Part shown: piece after piece, positions 9,193 through 16,874 of the stretch
Layout: each line of letters starts with the position of its first letter
Position numbering within the stretch: the stretch's first letter is position 1
Source of the DNA: Pseudomonadota bacterium
Lineage (GTDB): Bacteria > Pseudomonadota > Alphaproteobacteria > Sphingomonadales > Sphingomonadaceae
Length of the DNA: 44,002 bases
Assembly (NCBI GenBank): GCA_021794525.1
Contig: JAJYQP010000057.1
Coordinates: 1-44,002, forward strand
Reading direction: 5' to 3'
Made by a program: the position numbers and the translations under genes
The notes under the pieces: model-generated
What the model was told of the DNA's origin: nothing
What the model saw: only the letters and a program-made list of their open reading frames with translations
Database searches by the model: none

Positions 9193-9867
9193 TCACCAGG
9201 TCCCGGCTTCGATGCGTGCGCGGCGTTCGAGTTCGCGTTCGCTGGCGATCGGGATGGGAGCTTCGTCGGGATAGGGCGGCAAGGGGTCGGCGGGCCGGTA
9301 GGTGGCGACCACCGTCCCCTTGTGGGTCACCCAGTGATCGGTCATTTCGAGCCGTTCGACCGGAGTGCCTTCGCCGAACATACGCTTGCCGCGCCCCAGC
9401 GTCAGCGGGAAGGTCATCAATACCAGCTCATCGATGAGCCCTGCGGCGAGAAGGCCGGGGTAGATCGTGCTCGAACCCTGGATGACGAGGTCCGGTCCAT
9501 GGGATTGCTTGAGTTTCGCGACAGCCTCGATCGATGGCAAGCGGTGGCTGTTTTCCCACGGCAACTCCCGATCGCCGCGCGTCAGCACATATTTGGCCGC
9601 CCGGGTGAACGCTTCGCTCATCGGCTTGTTGTCGCCCTCCGCATAGGGCCAGTAGGCGGCGAAGATATCGTAGGTGCGGCGGCCGAGCAGAAGGTCGTAT
9701 TCGCCGCCGAACAGCTTGCCTAGTGCGGGTTCGATGCCGTCGTCCCACAGCTTGAAGACCCAGCCGGCTTGGTCGAAGCCGCCCATCGGGTCTTCCCCCG
9801 GTCCACCGGGCGCCTGCATCACACCGTCGAGCGAGAGGAACATCCCCCCGGTGATCTTGCGCGTCAT
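9193..9867 (-). CDS. Dihydrofolate reductase family protein (RibD C-terminal-like)
   Basis: 224 residues with the RibD_C/DHFR-like fold common in stand-alone stress proteins: an N-terminal MFLSLDGVMQ strand, LLLGRRTYDIFAAYWP, VIQGSSTIYPGLLAAGLIDE and LVLMTFPLTLGRGKRMF. True substrates of these paralogues are mostly unknown. The ATG at 9867 is one base beyond the stop of the upstream VOC gene. Last gene of a four-gene run led by DUF1428. Confidence 0.88.
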   Translation of the reverse strand: MTRKITGGMFLSLDGVMQAPGGPGEDPMGGFDQAGWVFKLWDDGIEPALGKLFGGEYDLLLGRRTYDIFAAYWPYAEGDNKPMSEAFTRAAKYVLTRGDRELPWENSHRLPSIEAVAKLKQSHGPDLVIQGSSTIYPGLLAAGLIDELVLMTFPLTLGRGKRMFGEGTPVERLEMTDHWVTHKGTVVATYRPADPLPPYPDEAPIPIASERELERRARIEAGTW

Positions 9868-9868
9868 G

Positions 9869-10348
9869 TCAGCGCTCGCGCCGTGCCGCATCGATGGCGG
9901 CGACATCGATTTTCACCATCGTCATCATGGCCTCGAACGCTCGGCGCGCTTCATCGCCGCCCGCCTCTTGCGATTCGAGCAGGGTGCGCGGGGTAATCTG
10001 CCAGTTGAAACCCCACCTGTCCTTGCACCAGCCGCAGGCGCTTTCCTGCCCACCGTTCCCGACGATGGCGTTCCAGTAGCGGTCGGTTTCGGCCTGGTCC
10101 TCGGTCACGACCATGAAGCTCACGCTTTGGTTGGGCTTGAACTGCGGTCCACCGTTGAGGCCGGAAAAGCTGCGGCCGAGCACGGTGAAAGCGACGGTCA
10201 GCGCATCCCCCTGCTTGCCGCCGGGAAAGTCGCTCGGGGCCCGGAAGATCGCGCCAACCGCGCTGTCGGGGAATGTTGCTGCGTAGAACCGCGCGGCGTC
10301 CTCTGCATCGCCCTCGAACCAGAGGACGGTGGTGAGCTTCTCAGCCAT
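9869..10348 (-). CDS. VOC family protein, PhnB-like
   Basis: 159-residue protein of the PhnB / '3-demethylubiquinone-9 3-methyltransferase domain' subgroup of the vicinal oxygen chelate superfamily. The opening LTTVLWFEGDAEDAARFY and the later ACGWCKDRWGFNWQITP are diagnostic. The historical methyltransferase name is misleading: the fold is glyoxalase-like and no methyltransferase motif is present. It overlaps the end of the GST gene by 8 bases. Confidence 0.9.
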   Translation of the reverse strand: MAEKLTTVLWFEGDAEDAARFYAATFPDSAVGAIFRAPSDFPGGKQGDALTVAFTVLGRSFSGLNGGPQFKPNQSVSFMVVTEDQAETDRYWNAIVGNGGQESACGWCKDRWGFNWQITPRTLLESQEAGGDEARRAFEAMMTMVKIDVAAIDAARRER

Positions 10349-10979
10349 GTGCGCTCTCCTCGATCAACCTTGCATCGATGGCCTTGGCCGCCTTGTAGGC
10401 CTCGCGCTCGCGCACCCGGCCCGCGTAGGCTTCGAAGGCGGGGCGCACCGGCAGAGACTTGAAAGCAAGGCCCCAGTCGACCTGGCTGCCAACATAGACA
10501 TCCGCCATCGTGAACCGGTCGCCGCAGACGAAGTCTCGCCCGGTCAGCATGGTCTCGAGCGCAGCGACTGCGCGGTCGTAGCTGCCGAAGCCCGCCATGC
10601 CCTGCTTCTGCGGATCGTCACCCGGGGACCAGCCCATCGAGCGGGCGGTCACGGCCTGTTCGACCGGGCCCGAGGCGAAGAAGAGGTAGCGGAAGTAGTC
10701 TGCCTTTTCGTCATCCTGCGGGAGCAGTTCTGGCGCGACAGCTTCGGCGAGGTAATGGCAGATCGCCGCCGCCTCGGTCACCACCCGGTCGCTGCCGTTG
10801 CGGTGATGGACGATGGCGGGCACCTTTCCCATCGGGTTGATCTCCCGGTAGTCGTCCGCGACCATCGTGCCGCCGTAGGTCAGCAGCACCTGCTCATAGT
10901 CCGCGCCCGCCTCGTGCAGCGCCCAGCGCGCGATCTGCCCGCGGCTCATGGGATTGGTGTAGAAGGTGAATTCGGCCAT
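10341..10979 (-). CDS. Glutathione S-transferase family protein
   Basis: 212 residues: an N-terminal thioredoxin-like domain (FTFYTNPMSRGQIARWAL, INPMGKVPAIV, VTEAAAICHYL) followed by an all-helical domain with FTMADVYVG. The second of two nearby ATGs (10979) is preferred because AGGAG lies 9 bases upstream, whereas the first ATG (10988) abuts it with no spacer. The likely role is conjugation or reduction of electrophiles with glutathione; the substrate is unknown. Confidence 0.92.
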   Translation of the reverse strand: MAEFTFYTNPMSRGQIARWALHEAGADYEQVLLTYGGTMVADDYREINPMGKVPAIVHHRNGSDRVVTEAAAICHYLAEAVAPELLPQDDEKADYFRYLFFASGPVEQAVTARSMGWSPGDDPQKQGMAGFGSYDRAVAALETMLTGRDFVCGDRFTMADVYVGSQVDWGLAFKSLPVRPAFEAYAGRVREREAYKAAKAIDARLIEESAHG

Positions 10980-11043
10980 GTTCTGCATCTCCTAGCGCCG
11001 CGGCCCGACAAGGCCGAATAGCCGTGATTCTCGGCCCTCGAAC

Positions 11044-11403
11044 CTACTCCCTGTCGGTGTCCAAGATCGGCGCGAAACCGCCGAAGATCATGCGTCTCCC
11101 GTCAAAGGGCATCTCGCCCAGCGCCTCGAAGCGCGGGTCGCTCATCAACTTCTCGATGGCGGCATCGCGGGTTGCCTTGTCGGGATATTCGATCCAGCTA
11201 AACACCACGTCTTCGCCATCCTCGGCCTTGACGGAGCGGTAGAAGTCGGTGGTGTGGCCGTGCTTGATGTCGTCGCTCCAGGTTTCGACGATTCTCGTGG
11301 CACCGAGATCCTTGAAGACCGGCGCTGCGGCGCGGGCGTGCCTTTCGTAGTCGGCGCGCCTGTCGCGCGGCACCGGAACCAGGAAACCATCGATGTAGGG
11401 CAT
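11044..11403 (-). CDS. DUF1428 family protein
   Basis: 119 residues, complete. The opening MPYIDGFLVPVPRDRRADY and the ending RMIFGGFAPILD are the family hallmarks; the fold is a ferredoxin-like alpha/beta barrel dimer and the function is unknown. AAAGGAGAG precedes the ATG. First gene of the four-gene minus-strand run and divergent from the HxlR-type regulator, which is the obvious candidate controller. Confidence 0.9.
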   Translation of the reverse strand: MPYIDGFLVPVPRDRRADYERHARAAAPVFKDLGATRIVETWSDDIKHGHTTDFYRSVKAEDGEDVVFSWIEYPDKATRDAAIEKLMSDPRFEALGEMPFDGRRMIFGGFAPILDTDRE

Positions 11404-11486
11404 GGCGACTCTCCTTTTAGCCTGTCAATTCGGCGGGACCCTGCCGCTGGCCACGCGACTCGACCTTGCATTTTCTAGCGAGCAAA

Positions 11487-11522
11487 GTTACCTAAAGCAA
11501 CTATGAAGTTACGAAAAGTAAC
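11487..11522. promoter_or_regulatory. Candidate HxlR-type operator over the regulator start
   Basis: GTTAC occurs at 11487-11491 and again at 11508-11512, exactly 21 bases (two helical turns) apart, and the second copy forms a perfect inverted repeat with GTAAC at 11518-11522 (5-base spacer). The block lies in the divergent region and covers the regulator's ATG at 11503. The geometry suits a dimeric winged-helix repressor acting on itself and on the divergent operon. Inference from symmetry only. Confidence 0.45.
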
Positions 11523-12198
11523 AGAAGGGTCGAAAACAGTGCATGGCCGGTGGTATGGCGATGCCTGCGGGACGGCTTTCGCAATGGAGCTGATCGGCGA
11601 GCGCTGGTCGCTGATGATCGTGCGCGAGCTGATGTTCGGGCCGCGTCGCTTCTCCGATCTGCGCGCCAGCCTGTCTGGCATTTCGGCCAAGGTGCTGACC
11701 GAACGGCTCGCCAGTCTCGAGGAGGCGGGCGTACTGAAGCGCGAGAAGCTTCCTCCACCGGCGGCGCTCCAGGTCTACGGACTGACCGAATGGGGCTATG
11801 CGGGCGAGCCCGTGATCCAGGAGTTGGGGCGATGGGCAGCAATGCATCGCGGCCACGACCCGACGCTTCCGCTGTCGCCGGTTTCGCTCATGCTGTCGAT
11901 GCGGACGATGTTCGACCCGGCCAAGGCGATGGGAATGCGCGCCCGCATCGGCTTCGTCGTGGCGGGAGAGGAGTTCCTCGCCGCAATGGCCAACGGCGTG
12001 CTCCCCATCAAGCGCGGCCACGCCTCGCAAGGGCAGGCAGTTTTCCGCGCGCCGAATGCCATGCCGGTCGCGGCCCTGCTCTACGGAAAGGTTCCGCCCG
12101 AGGCGCTCGAGGCCGAGGGCGGACTGATGATCGAGGGCGACCGCGAGCTGGCGCTCCGCTACGCCGACATCTTCGCCCTACCGGACAAGCTCACCTAG
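11503..12198 (+). CDS. HxlR family transcriptional regulator
   Basis: 231 residues: a winged helix-turn-helix at the N-terminus (GERWSLMIVRELMFGPRRFS, then LSGISAKVLTERLASLEEAG) followed by a C-terminal ligand-binding-sized domain of about 110 residues, an architecture common in alphaproteobacterial HxlR proteins. The ATG at 11503 has no clear ribosome binding site; the in-frame GTG at 11539, preceded by AGAAGGG, is an alternative. I keep ATG because the extra residues (MKLRK...) resemble family N-termini. Divergent from the DUF1428-GST-VOC-DHFR run. Confidence 0.9.
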   Translation: MKLRKVTEGSKTVHGRWYGDACGTAFAMELIGERWSLMIVRELMFGPRRFSDLRASLSGISAKVLTERLASLEEAGVLKREKLPPPAALQVYGLTEWGYAGEPVIQELGRWAAMHRGHDPTLPLSPVSLMLSMRTMFDPAKAMGMRARIGFVVAGEEFLAAMANGVLPIKRGHASQGQAVFRAPNAMPVAALLYGKVPPEALEAEGGLMIEGDRELALRYADIFALPDKLT

Positions 12199-13061
12199 CC
12201 CGGCGCCGGTGCACGGGAGGATTGCCGAAATGCCCAGCGCAAGGTCTTGCCCATGCCCCAAGTCGCCGCGCGGGCCGGGAAGGCGCCGAGGCCCGGCTTG
12301 TCGAGGCCGAGCATCGCGCGGGCAAAGCTTGGGAGCAGGGCGACCGCCTCGGTCCCGAGCATGGCCTGCATCGCGGGCGGGGTATTCCCGGGGCGCTGGC
12401 GCAGCACCAGCTCGGCGACTTCGCGTGCCTGCGGACTGGGGCGAAGATCGCGACGAAGCTCGCGGAAAAGCAGTTCCGCTTCGCGCCGGTCGAGCGGCAC
12501 CGGATCGGCACCAAGCGCGCGCGCGACGACGGCGAATTGGCGATAGTATTCATCCTGCTCGTGGCCGGGCATATCGGGGCGCACGTGGCGCAGATAGGCG
12601 GCCAGGAAGCTCGTTGCTTCCGCCACATGGACCCAGGCGAGCGTGCGCGGATCGCTGGCGCTGTAAGGCGTGCCATCGGGGAGGGTGCCGCCGACTGCGG
12701 CATGAATGCGGTTCACGCGCTCGATCGCCTTCATCGCCTCGTCGCGGTGAGCGAAAGTGGTGACGGCGATGAACTTGGCGGTTCGGCGGAGCCGACCGTG
12801 CATGTCCTCGCGAAAATTCGAATGGTCGAGTACCCCCTGCAATGCGTGCGGGTGGAGCATCTGGAGGAGCAGCGAGCGGATGCCGCCGACCATCATCCCG
12901 ACGACATCGGCATGGACCATGCGGATCGGTGAATTTCTTTCGAACAGCGCCTCGTCAGAGATCGCGACCGGGCGTTCGCCGGCCTCGAGATCGTTGAACA
13001 CCCCGCGGACCTTGCCGACCAGCGCCTGCCGGATCGATTCGATGGGGTCTGGCGGCGGCAT
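12195..13061 (-). CDS. MpaB / DUF2236 family oxygenase-like protein
   Basis: 288-residue member of the latex-clearing-protein/MpaB group (DUF2236). The conserved pieces are LQMLHPHALQGVLDHS, the Arg- and His-rich AHRDEAMKAIERVNRIH and WVHVAEATSFL; in characterised relatives His residues in such segments bind heme b. It is predicted to be a heme-dependent oxygenase, substrate unknown. Its stop overlaps the HxlR stop tail to tail by 4 bases, and its start lies immediately downstream of the repeat element at 13065-13332, whose outer arm forms its Shine-Dalgarno region (AGGG, 6 bases from ATG). Confidence 0.85.
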   Translation of the reverse strand: MPPPDPIESIRQALVGKVRGVFNDLEAGERPVAISDEALFERNSPIRMVHADVVGMMVGGIRSLLLQMLHPHALQGVLDHSNFREDMHGRLRRTAKFIAVTTFAHRDEAMKAIERVNRIHAAVGGTLPDGTPYSASDPRTLAWVHVAEATSFLAAYLRHVRPDMPGHEQDEYYRQFAVVARALGADPVPLDRREAELLFRELRRDLRPSPQAREVAELVLRQRPGNTPPAMQAMLGTEAVALLPSFARAMLGLDKPGLGAFPARAATWGMGKTLRWAFRQSSRAPAPG

Positions 13062-13062
13062 T

Positions 13063-13257
13063 CTAGACCCTGCCCCATTGGGCCGGTTGTGCCGTGATTG
13101 CCCGGAGCGGTTTCGTGGGGAGGCGCGGCGCGTCGCGCGGGCTGGTTGCCCGTGCACGCGCCGCAACGCTGCCACGGGGCCGCTTCGCGCAACCGCGCAG
13201 CAGCGGGCCGATTTCGGCCCAACGCAGCGTTGCTCGTCGGTCGCTATGATCGGACAT
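13063..13257 (-). CDS. Small ORF carried by repeat copy A (uncertain)
   Basis: 64 codons. The ATG is preceded by a perfect GAGGAGG with a 5-base spacer, and the TAG stop is one base from the ATG of the mpaB-like gene. The equivalent ORF in repeat copy B (22170-22373) has the same start and ribosome binding site. Over 55 shared residues about 40 are identical, but most nucleotide differences change the amino acid (roughly 20 of 25), which argues against strong selection on the protein. It is Arg/Pro/Ala-rich and may be a translated leader rather than a functional protein. Confidence 0.3.
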   Translation of the reverse strand: MSDHSDRRATLRWAEIGPLLRGCAKRPRGSVAARARATSPRDAPRLPTKPLRAITAQPAQWGRV

Positions 13258-13332
13258 GGCTTCCTCCTCGCGCCTCGCGCCAAGCCGAAATCGACTCCGT
13301 CACGACATAACCGGCCCAATGGGGCAGGGTCT
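13065..13332. repeat. Structured 268-bp repeat element, copy A
   Basis: Bounded by a perfect 24-bp inverted repeat (13065-13088 with 13309-13332, beginning AGACCCTGCC); with 2 mismatches the pairing extends to about 33 bp. Inside is a core of about 200 bp that is roughly 85% identical to copy B at 22182-22447 in the section I aligned. The core contains nested pairings: GCAACGCTG (13163-13171) with CAGCGTTGC (13225-13233) and a 7-bp hairpin GGGCCGA-TT-TCGGCCC (13205-13220). No transposase is encoded. It fits a non-autonomous (MITE-like) or RNA-structured mobile repeat, and lies between the divergent mpaB-like gene and cobS. Confidence 0.85.
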
Positions 13333-13379
13333 TAATATAGGCTTGGCGGTCGCCGCCGAAACCCTTAGGCGACGTCGCG

Positions 13380-14372
13380 ATGAACGATATGACCGACAAG
13401 AGCCTCGATCACGCTGCCCGAACGGTTCTCGCCGCGCCGGATACCACGGTTAAGGTGCGCGAGGTGTTCGGCGTGGATATCGACTGGGAGGTGCCGGCCT
13501 TTTCGAAGCCCGACAGCCGCACGCCCGATCTCGACGAGAGCTATGTCTTCGATCCGGACACGACGCTCGCGATCCTTGCGGGTTTTGCGCACGATCGCCG
13601 GGTGATGGTGCAGGGTTATCACGGCACCGGAAAGTCGACGCACATCGAACAGGTCGCGGCGCGCCTCAACTGGCCCTGCATCCGTATCAATCTCGACGCG
13701 CATATCAGCCGCATCGACCTTGTCGGGCGCGACGCCATCGTGCTGCGTGACGGGCTTCAGGTCACCGAGTTTCGCGAAGGCCTGTTGCCCTGGGCGCTCC
13801 AGCACCCGGTCGCGCTGGTGTTCGACGAATACGACGCCGGCCGCCCCGACGTGATGTTCGTCATCCAGCGCGTGCTCGAACAGCAGGGCAAGCTGACCCT
13901 GCTCGACCAGAACCGGGTGATCCGGCCCGACCCGCATTTTCGCCTGTTCGCGACTGCCAACACCGTCGGCCTCGGCAACACCAGCGGGCTCTATCACGGC
14001 ACCCAGGCGATCAACCAGGGCCAGATGGACCGCTGGAACATCGTCGTGGCGCTCAATTACCTCCCGGCCGAGACCGAGCAGGGCATCGTCGCCTCCAAGA
14101 GCCCCGAGACCGACGCGAAGACCATCGCCGACATGGTCAAGGTGGCCGATTTCACTCGCCAGGGGTTCATGAACGGCGACATCAGCACGGTGATGAGCCC
14201 GCGCACGGTCATCACCTGGGCGCAGAACGCCGCGATCTTCAAGGACGTGGGCTTCGCCTTCCGCCTCAGCTTCCTCAACAAGTGCGACGAGGCGGAGCGG
14301 ATGCTGGTGGCCGAATACTACCAGCGCGTTTTCGGCGTGGACCTGCCGGAGAGCGTCGTAAAAGGTTCGTGA
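13380..14372 (+). CDS. cobS: Cobaltochelatase subunit CobS
   Basis: 330-residue AAA+ ATPase, complete. Walker [10 protein letters not shown] is at residues 79-87 and Walker [11 protein letters not shown] at 145-154. In the aerobic cobalamin route CobS and CobT form the ATPase chaperone ring that drives CobN to insert cobalt into hydrogenobyrinate diamide. CobT normally follows CobS directly or after one small gene; here the next gene is a penicillin-binding protein and no cobT is in the window. The close relatives NorQ/CbbQ are shorter and lack this N-terminal segment. Confidence 0.92.
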   Translation: MNDMTDKSLDHAARTVLAAPDTTVKVREVFGVDIDWEVPAFSKPDSRTPDLDESYVFDPDTTLAILAGFAHDRRVMVQGYHGTGKSTHIEQVAARLNWPCIRINLDAHISRIDLVGRDAIVLRDGLQVTEFREGLLPWALQHPVALVFDEYDAGRPDVMFVIQRVLEQQGKLTLLDQNRVIRPDPHFRLFATANTVGLGNTSGLYHGTQAINQGQMDRWNIVVALNYLPAETEQGIVASKSPETDAKTIADMVKVADFTRQGFMNGDISTVMSPRTVITWAQNAAIFKDVGFAFRLSFLNKCDEAERMLVAEYYQRVFGVDLPESVVKGS

Positions 14373-14378
14373 GGAGCG

Positions 14379-14528
14379 ATGTCCGGCCCGATTTTGAAAG
14401 CGGTCGGCAAAAGGCGTTTCGTTCCGTTGACGGGATGTAGTGGGCTGGGCACCTCGGTTCGCCTCGGAACCACAACCGTCCGTATCAAGAATGCAACTCC
14501 ACACGCTTCTGCAGACCTTCGACATTGA
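14379..14528 (+). CDS. Possible 49-residue ORF after cobS, and the surrounding 330-bp gap
   Basis: The ATG lies 6 bases after the cobS stop with GAGGAG 5 bases upstream, so translation is plausible, but the peptide (MSGPILKAVGKRRFVPLT...) resembles nothing I know and does not look like a CobT N-terminus. The rest of the gap (14529-14702) holds a 10-bp near-perfect hairpin at 14600-14641 without a T tract and a palindrome next to the following gene. I find no remnant of cobT on either strand. Confidence 0.25.
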   Translation: MSGPILKAVGKRRFVPLTGCSGLGTSVRLGTTTVRIKNATPHASADLRH

Positions 14529-14674
14529 TGTCATTGGAAAAGCGGTGCGTCGCCGGACGATGGTTGCGCACGCTCCGGCCTGAACGGCACGACAACAAGA
14601 CGGGTGGCCTCCCCGGAGTCCGGCCGCCCGTATCGTCGATCCCCCTCATGCGCACGACCAAGGCACTTTTCATT

Positions 14675-14698
14675 GCTGTGTTGACCTTTTAACACAGC
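14675..14698. promoter_or_regulatory. Perfect 8-bp inverted repeat just before the PBP start
   Basis: GCTGTGTT (14675-14682) and AACACAGC (14691-14698) flank an 8-base spacer, ending 4 bases before the ATG of the penicillin-binding protein. It could be an operator or a hairpin limiting ribosome access; no Shine-Dalgarno sequence is visible at this start. Confidence 0.35.
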
Positions 14699-14702
14699 GC
14701 GC

Positions 14703-16874
14703 ATGGGTATCCCCTTTTTCGGTTCCACGCGCGACGATCCCGAGCCGAGGCCGCACGCCGGATATTATTCGCTCGACGATCGTGACGACGGGCCGGATTA
14801 CGACGACTGGGATGCAAGGCTCGACCGCGTGGAATGGCGGGTCGCGGCCGAGGAGAAGCGGCGGCTCAAGTGGTTTCAGCGGTCCTATTGGCGGGACCGG
14901 AGCTGGGGGTGGTGGATCGTTCGCGGGATCGCGGGCGTCCTGATGCTGTTCTTCGTGCTGCTGGCGTGGCTCGCCTTCACCGCGCCGCTGTCGAAGTCGC
15001 TCCAGCCGATTGTCCCGCCCGAGATTATCCTGACCGCCGCCGATGGCACACCCATCGCCCGGAAGGGCGCGGTGGTCGATGCGCCGGTTGTCATGGCGAA
15101 ACTGCCGCCCCATGTCCGTCAGGCCTTCCTCGCCGTCGAGGACCGCCGCTTCGACCAGCACTGGGGCATCGATCCGCGTGGCCTCGCCCGCGCTGCCTGG
15201 ACCGGTTATGGCGGAGGCAGCACCATCACCCAGCAACTCGCCAAGTTCACCTTCCTGACGCCCGAGCAGACGCTGACCCGCAAGGCGCGCGAGATGCTGA
15301 TCGCCTTCTGGCTGGAGGCGTGGCTCACCAAGGACCAGATCCTCGAACGCTACCTCTCGAACGCCTATTTCGGCGACAATGTCTATGGCCTCAGGGCCGC
15401 GAGCCTGCATTATTTCTACCGTCAGCCCGAGAAGTTGACGCTGGCGCAGGCGGCGATGCTAGCGGGACTGGTGCAGGCGCCGAGCAGGCTCAACCCGGTG
15501 CGCCATTACGCCCGCGCGGAGAAGCGGATGCGACTGGTGCTGGGGTCGATGGCCGAGGTCGGCTACATCGGGCGGGACGAGGTTTCGGTGCGCTCGCCCC
15601 GTCTCGACGTGCGCGACGAGCGCGACCTGCCTACCGGCACCTATTTCGCCGACTGGGCGCTGCCCGAGGCGCGGGCGCTGGCGCAAGGCGGCTATGCCCG
15701 TCAGACCATCGCCACGACGCTCGACAGCCGCCTCCAGGCGATCGCCCGCCGGGTCACGCGGACCGCGCCCCTCAACGGCGCGCAGGTCGCGCTGGTCGCC
15801 ATGCGCTGGAATGGCGAGGTCGTGGCGATGATCGGCGGCACCGATTACGACAGGACCCCGTTCAACCGGGCCACCCAGGCGCGGCGCCAGCCGGGCTCGA
15901 CCTTCAAGCTGTTCGTCTATCTCGCCGCTTTGCGCGACGGCTGGTCGCCCGAGGACACGATCGACAATGGCGAGATCACGCAGGGAGCCTACCGCCCCCG
16001 CAATACCGCCGGGCGCTACAGCCCGACCATCACGCTTGCCGACGGTTTCGCGCAGTCCAGCAATGTCGCGGCCGTGCGGTTGATGCAGCAAGTCGGCAGC
16101 GCCAAGGTCATCGCCACGGCGCGCGATCTGGGCGTCGCCTCGCCGCTGCCCGAAGGCGATCCGAGTATGGCGCTCGGCACCTCGACGATGACGTTGCTTG
16201 AGCTGACAAGCGCCTATGCGGGGGTGGCGGCCAATGCCCTACCGGTAAAGCCCCATGCCATCGAGCGCGAGAAGCCGAGCATCTGGCAGCGGGTGTGGGA
16301 CGGCCCCAAGCATCTTTCGAGCAGTACGCACGAGGATATGGAGGGGATGCTGCGGCGCGCGGTCAACTCCGGCACAGGTCGCGCCGCCACGCTGCCAGTC
16401 GCCAATTTCGGCAAGACCGGCACCACGCAGGACAGCCGCGACGCGCTGTTCGTTGGCTATGCCGGTGATCTGGTGGTGGGGGTCTGGCTCGGACGCGACG
16501 ACAACAAGCCCCTGGGCCGCGTGTCGGGCGGGACGGTGCCGGCGCGTATCTGGCGCGACTTCATGCTGCAGGCGCTCAAGATCAAGGCTCCCGTCGCGGC
16601 GCCCAAGCCTGCCGATCCCGACGTCCTCGATCAGCCCAAGCTTCCCAATGGCGACGTGATCTTCGGGCCGGACGGCGCGCGGATCGTGCTGCCCGGAGGC
16701 GAAATCCGGATCGATCCCGAGGCGGTCGGTATCGATGGCACCGATTACAAGGCAGTCCGACAGCGAATCGATGATTCTCGTCAGCGCGCCGCAGACCGCA
16801 TCGAGCAAGCGCGCGAGCAAATCGAGGAGCAGCGGCGCCAGCGCGAGGAGGCGGCAGCCGACGCGGGGAACTAG
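14703..16874 (+). CDS. Class A penicillin-binding protein (PBP1A-type)
   Basis: 723 residues. A long acidic cytoplasmic N-terminus (1-70, many Asp and Trp) precedes one transmembrane helix (about 71-92). The GT51 glycosyltransferase domain follows, with catalytic Glu146 in EDRRF and GGSTITQQL at 171-179. The transpeptidase domain has SxxK at 399-402 (STFK), SxN at 452-454 and KTG at 571-573. The last 45 residues are a charged, probably coiled helix rich in Glu, Arg and Gln. It polymerises and cross-links peptidoglycan in the periplasm. The start is uncertain because the ATG lacks a ribosome binding site. Its stop overlaps the next gene's stop by 4 bases. Confidence 0.94.
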   Translation: MGIPFFGSTRDDPEPRPHAGYYSLDDRDDGPDYDDWDARLDRVEWRVAAEEKRRLKWFQRSYWRDRSWGWWIVRGIAGVLMLFFVLLAWLAFTAPLSKSLQPIVPPEIILTAADGTPIARKGAVVDAPVVMAKLPPHVRQAFLAVEDRRFDQHWGIDPRGLARAAWTGYGGGSTITQQLAKFTFLTPEQTLTRKAREMLIAFWLEAWLTKDQILERYLSNAYFGDNVYGLRAASLHYFYRQPEKLTLAQAAMLAGLVQAPSRLNPVRHYARAEKRMRLVLGSMAEVGYIGRDEVSVRSPRLDVRDERDLPTGTYFADWALPEARALAQGGYARQTIATTLDSRLQAIARRVTRTAPLNGAQVALVAMRWNGEVVAMIGGTDYDRTPFNRATQARRQPGSTFKLFVYLAALRDGWSPEDTIDNGEITQGAYRPRNTAGRYSPTITLADGFAQSSNVAAVRLMQQVGSAKVIATARDLGVASPLPEGDPSMALGTSTMTLLELTSAYAGVAANALPVKPHAIEREKPSIWQRVWDGPKHLSSSTHEDMEGMLRRAVNSGTGRAATLPVANFGKTGTTQDSRDALFVGYAGDLVVGVWLGRDDNKPLGRVSGGTVPARIWRDFMLQALKIKAPVAAPKPADPDVLDQPKLPNGDVIFGPDGARIVLPGGEIRIDPEAVGIDGTDYKAVRQRIDDSRQRAADRIEQAREQIEEQRRQREEAAADAGN

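Noticed and set aside
9869..10348. Ubiquinone-biosynthesis methyltransferase
   Set aside because: The old '3-demethylubiquinone' domain name suggests this, but the sequence is a VOC-fold protein without SAM-binding motifs.
13380..14372. NorQ/CbbQ-type or MoxR ATPase instead of CobS
   Set aside because: Length, the N-terminal segment before Walker A and the C-terminus ending near LPES match CobS, and the bolA/J-domain neighbourhood agrees.
14600..14641. Hairpin after cobS as a terminator
   Set aside because: The stem is 10 bp with one mismatch and a 22-base loop, and there is no T tract on either strand, so it is mentioned only as structure.
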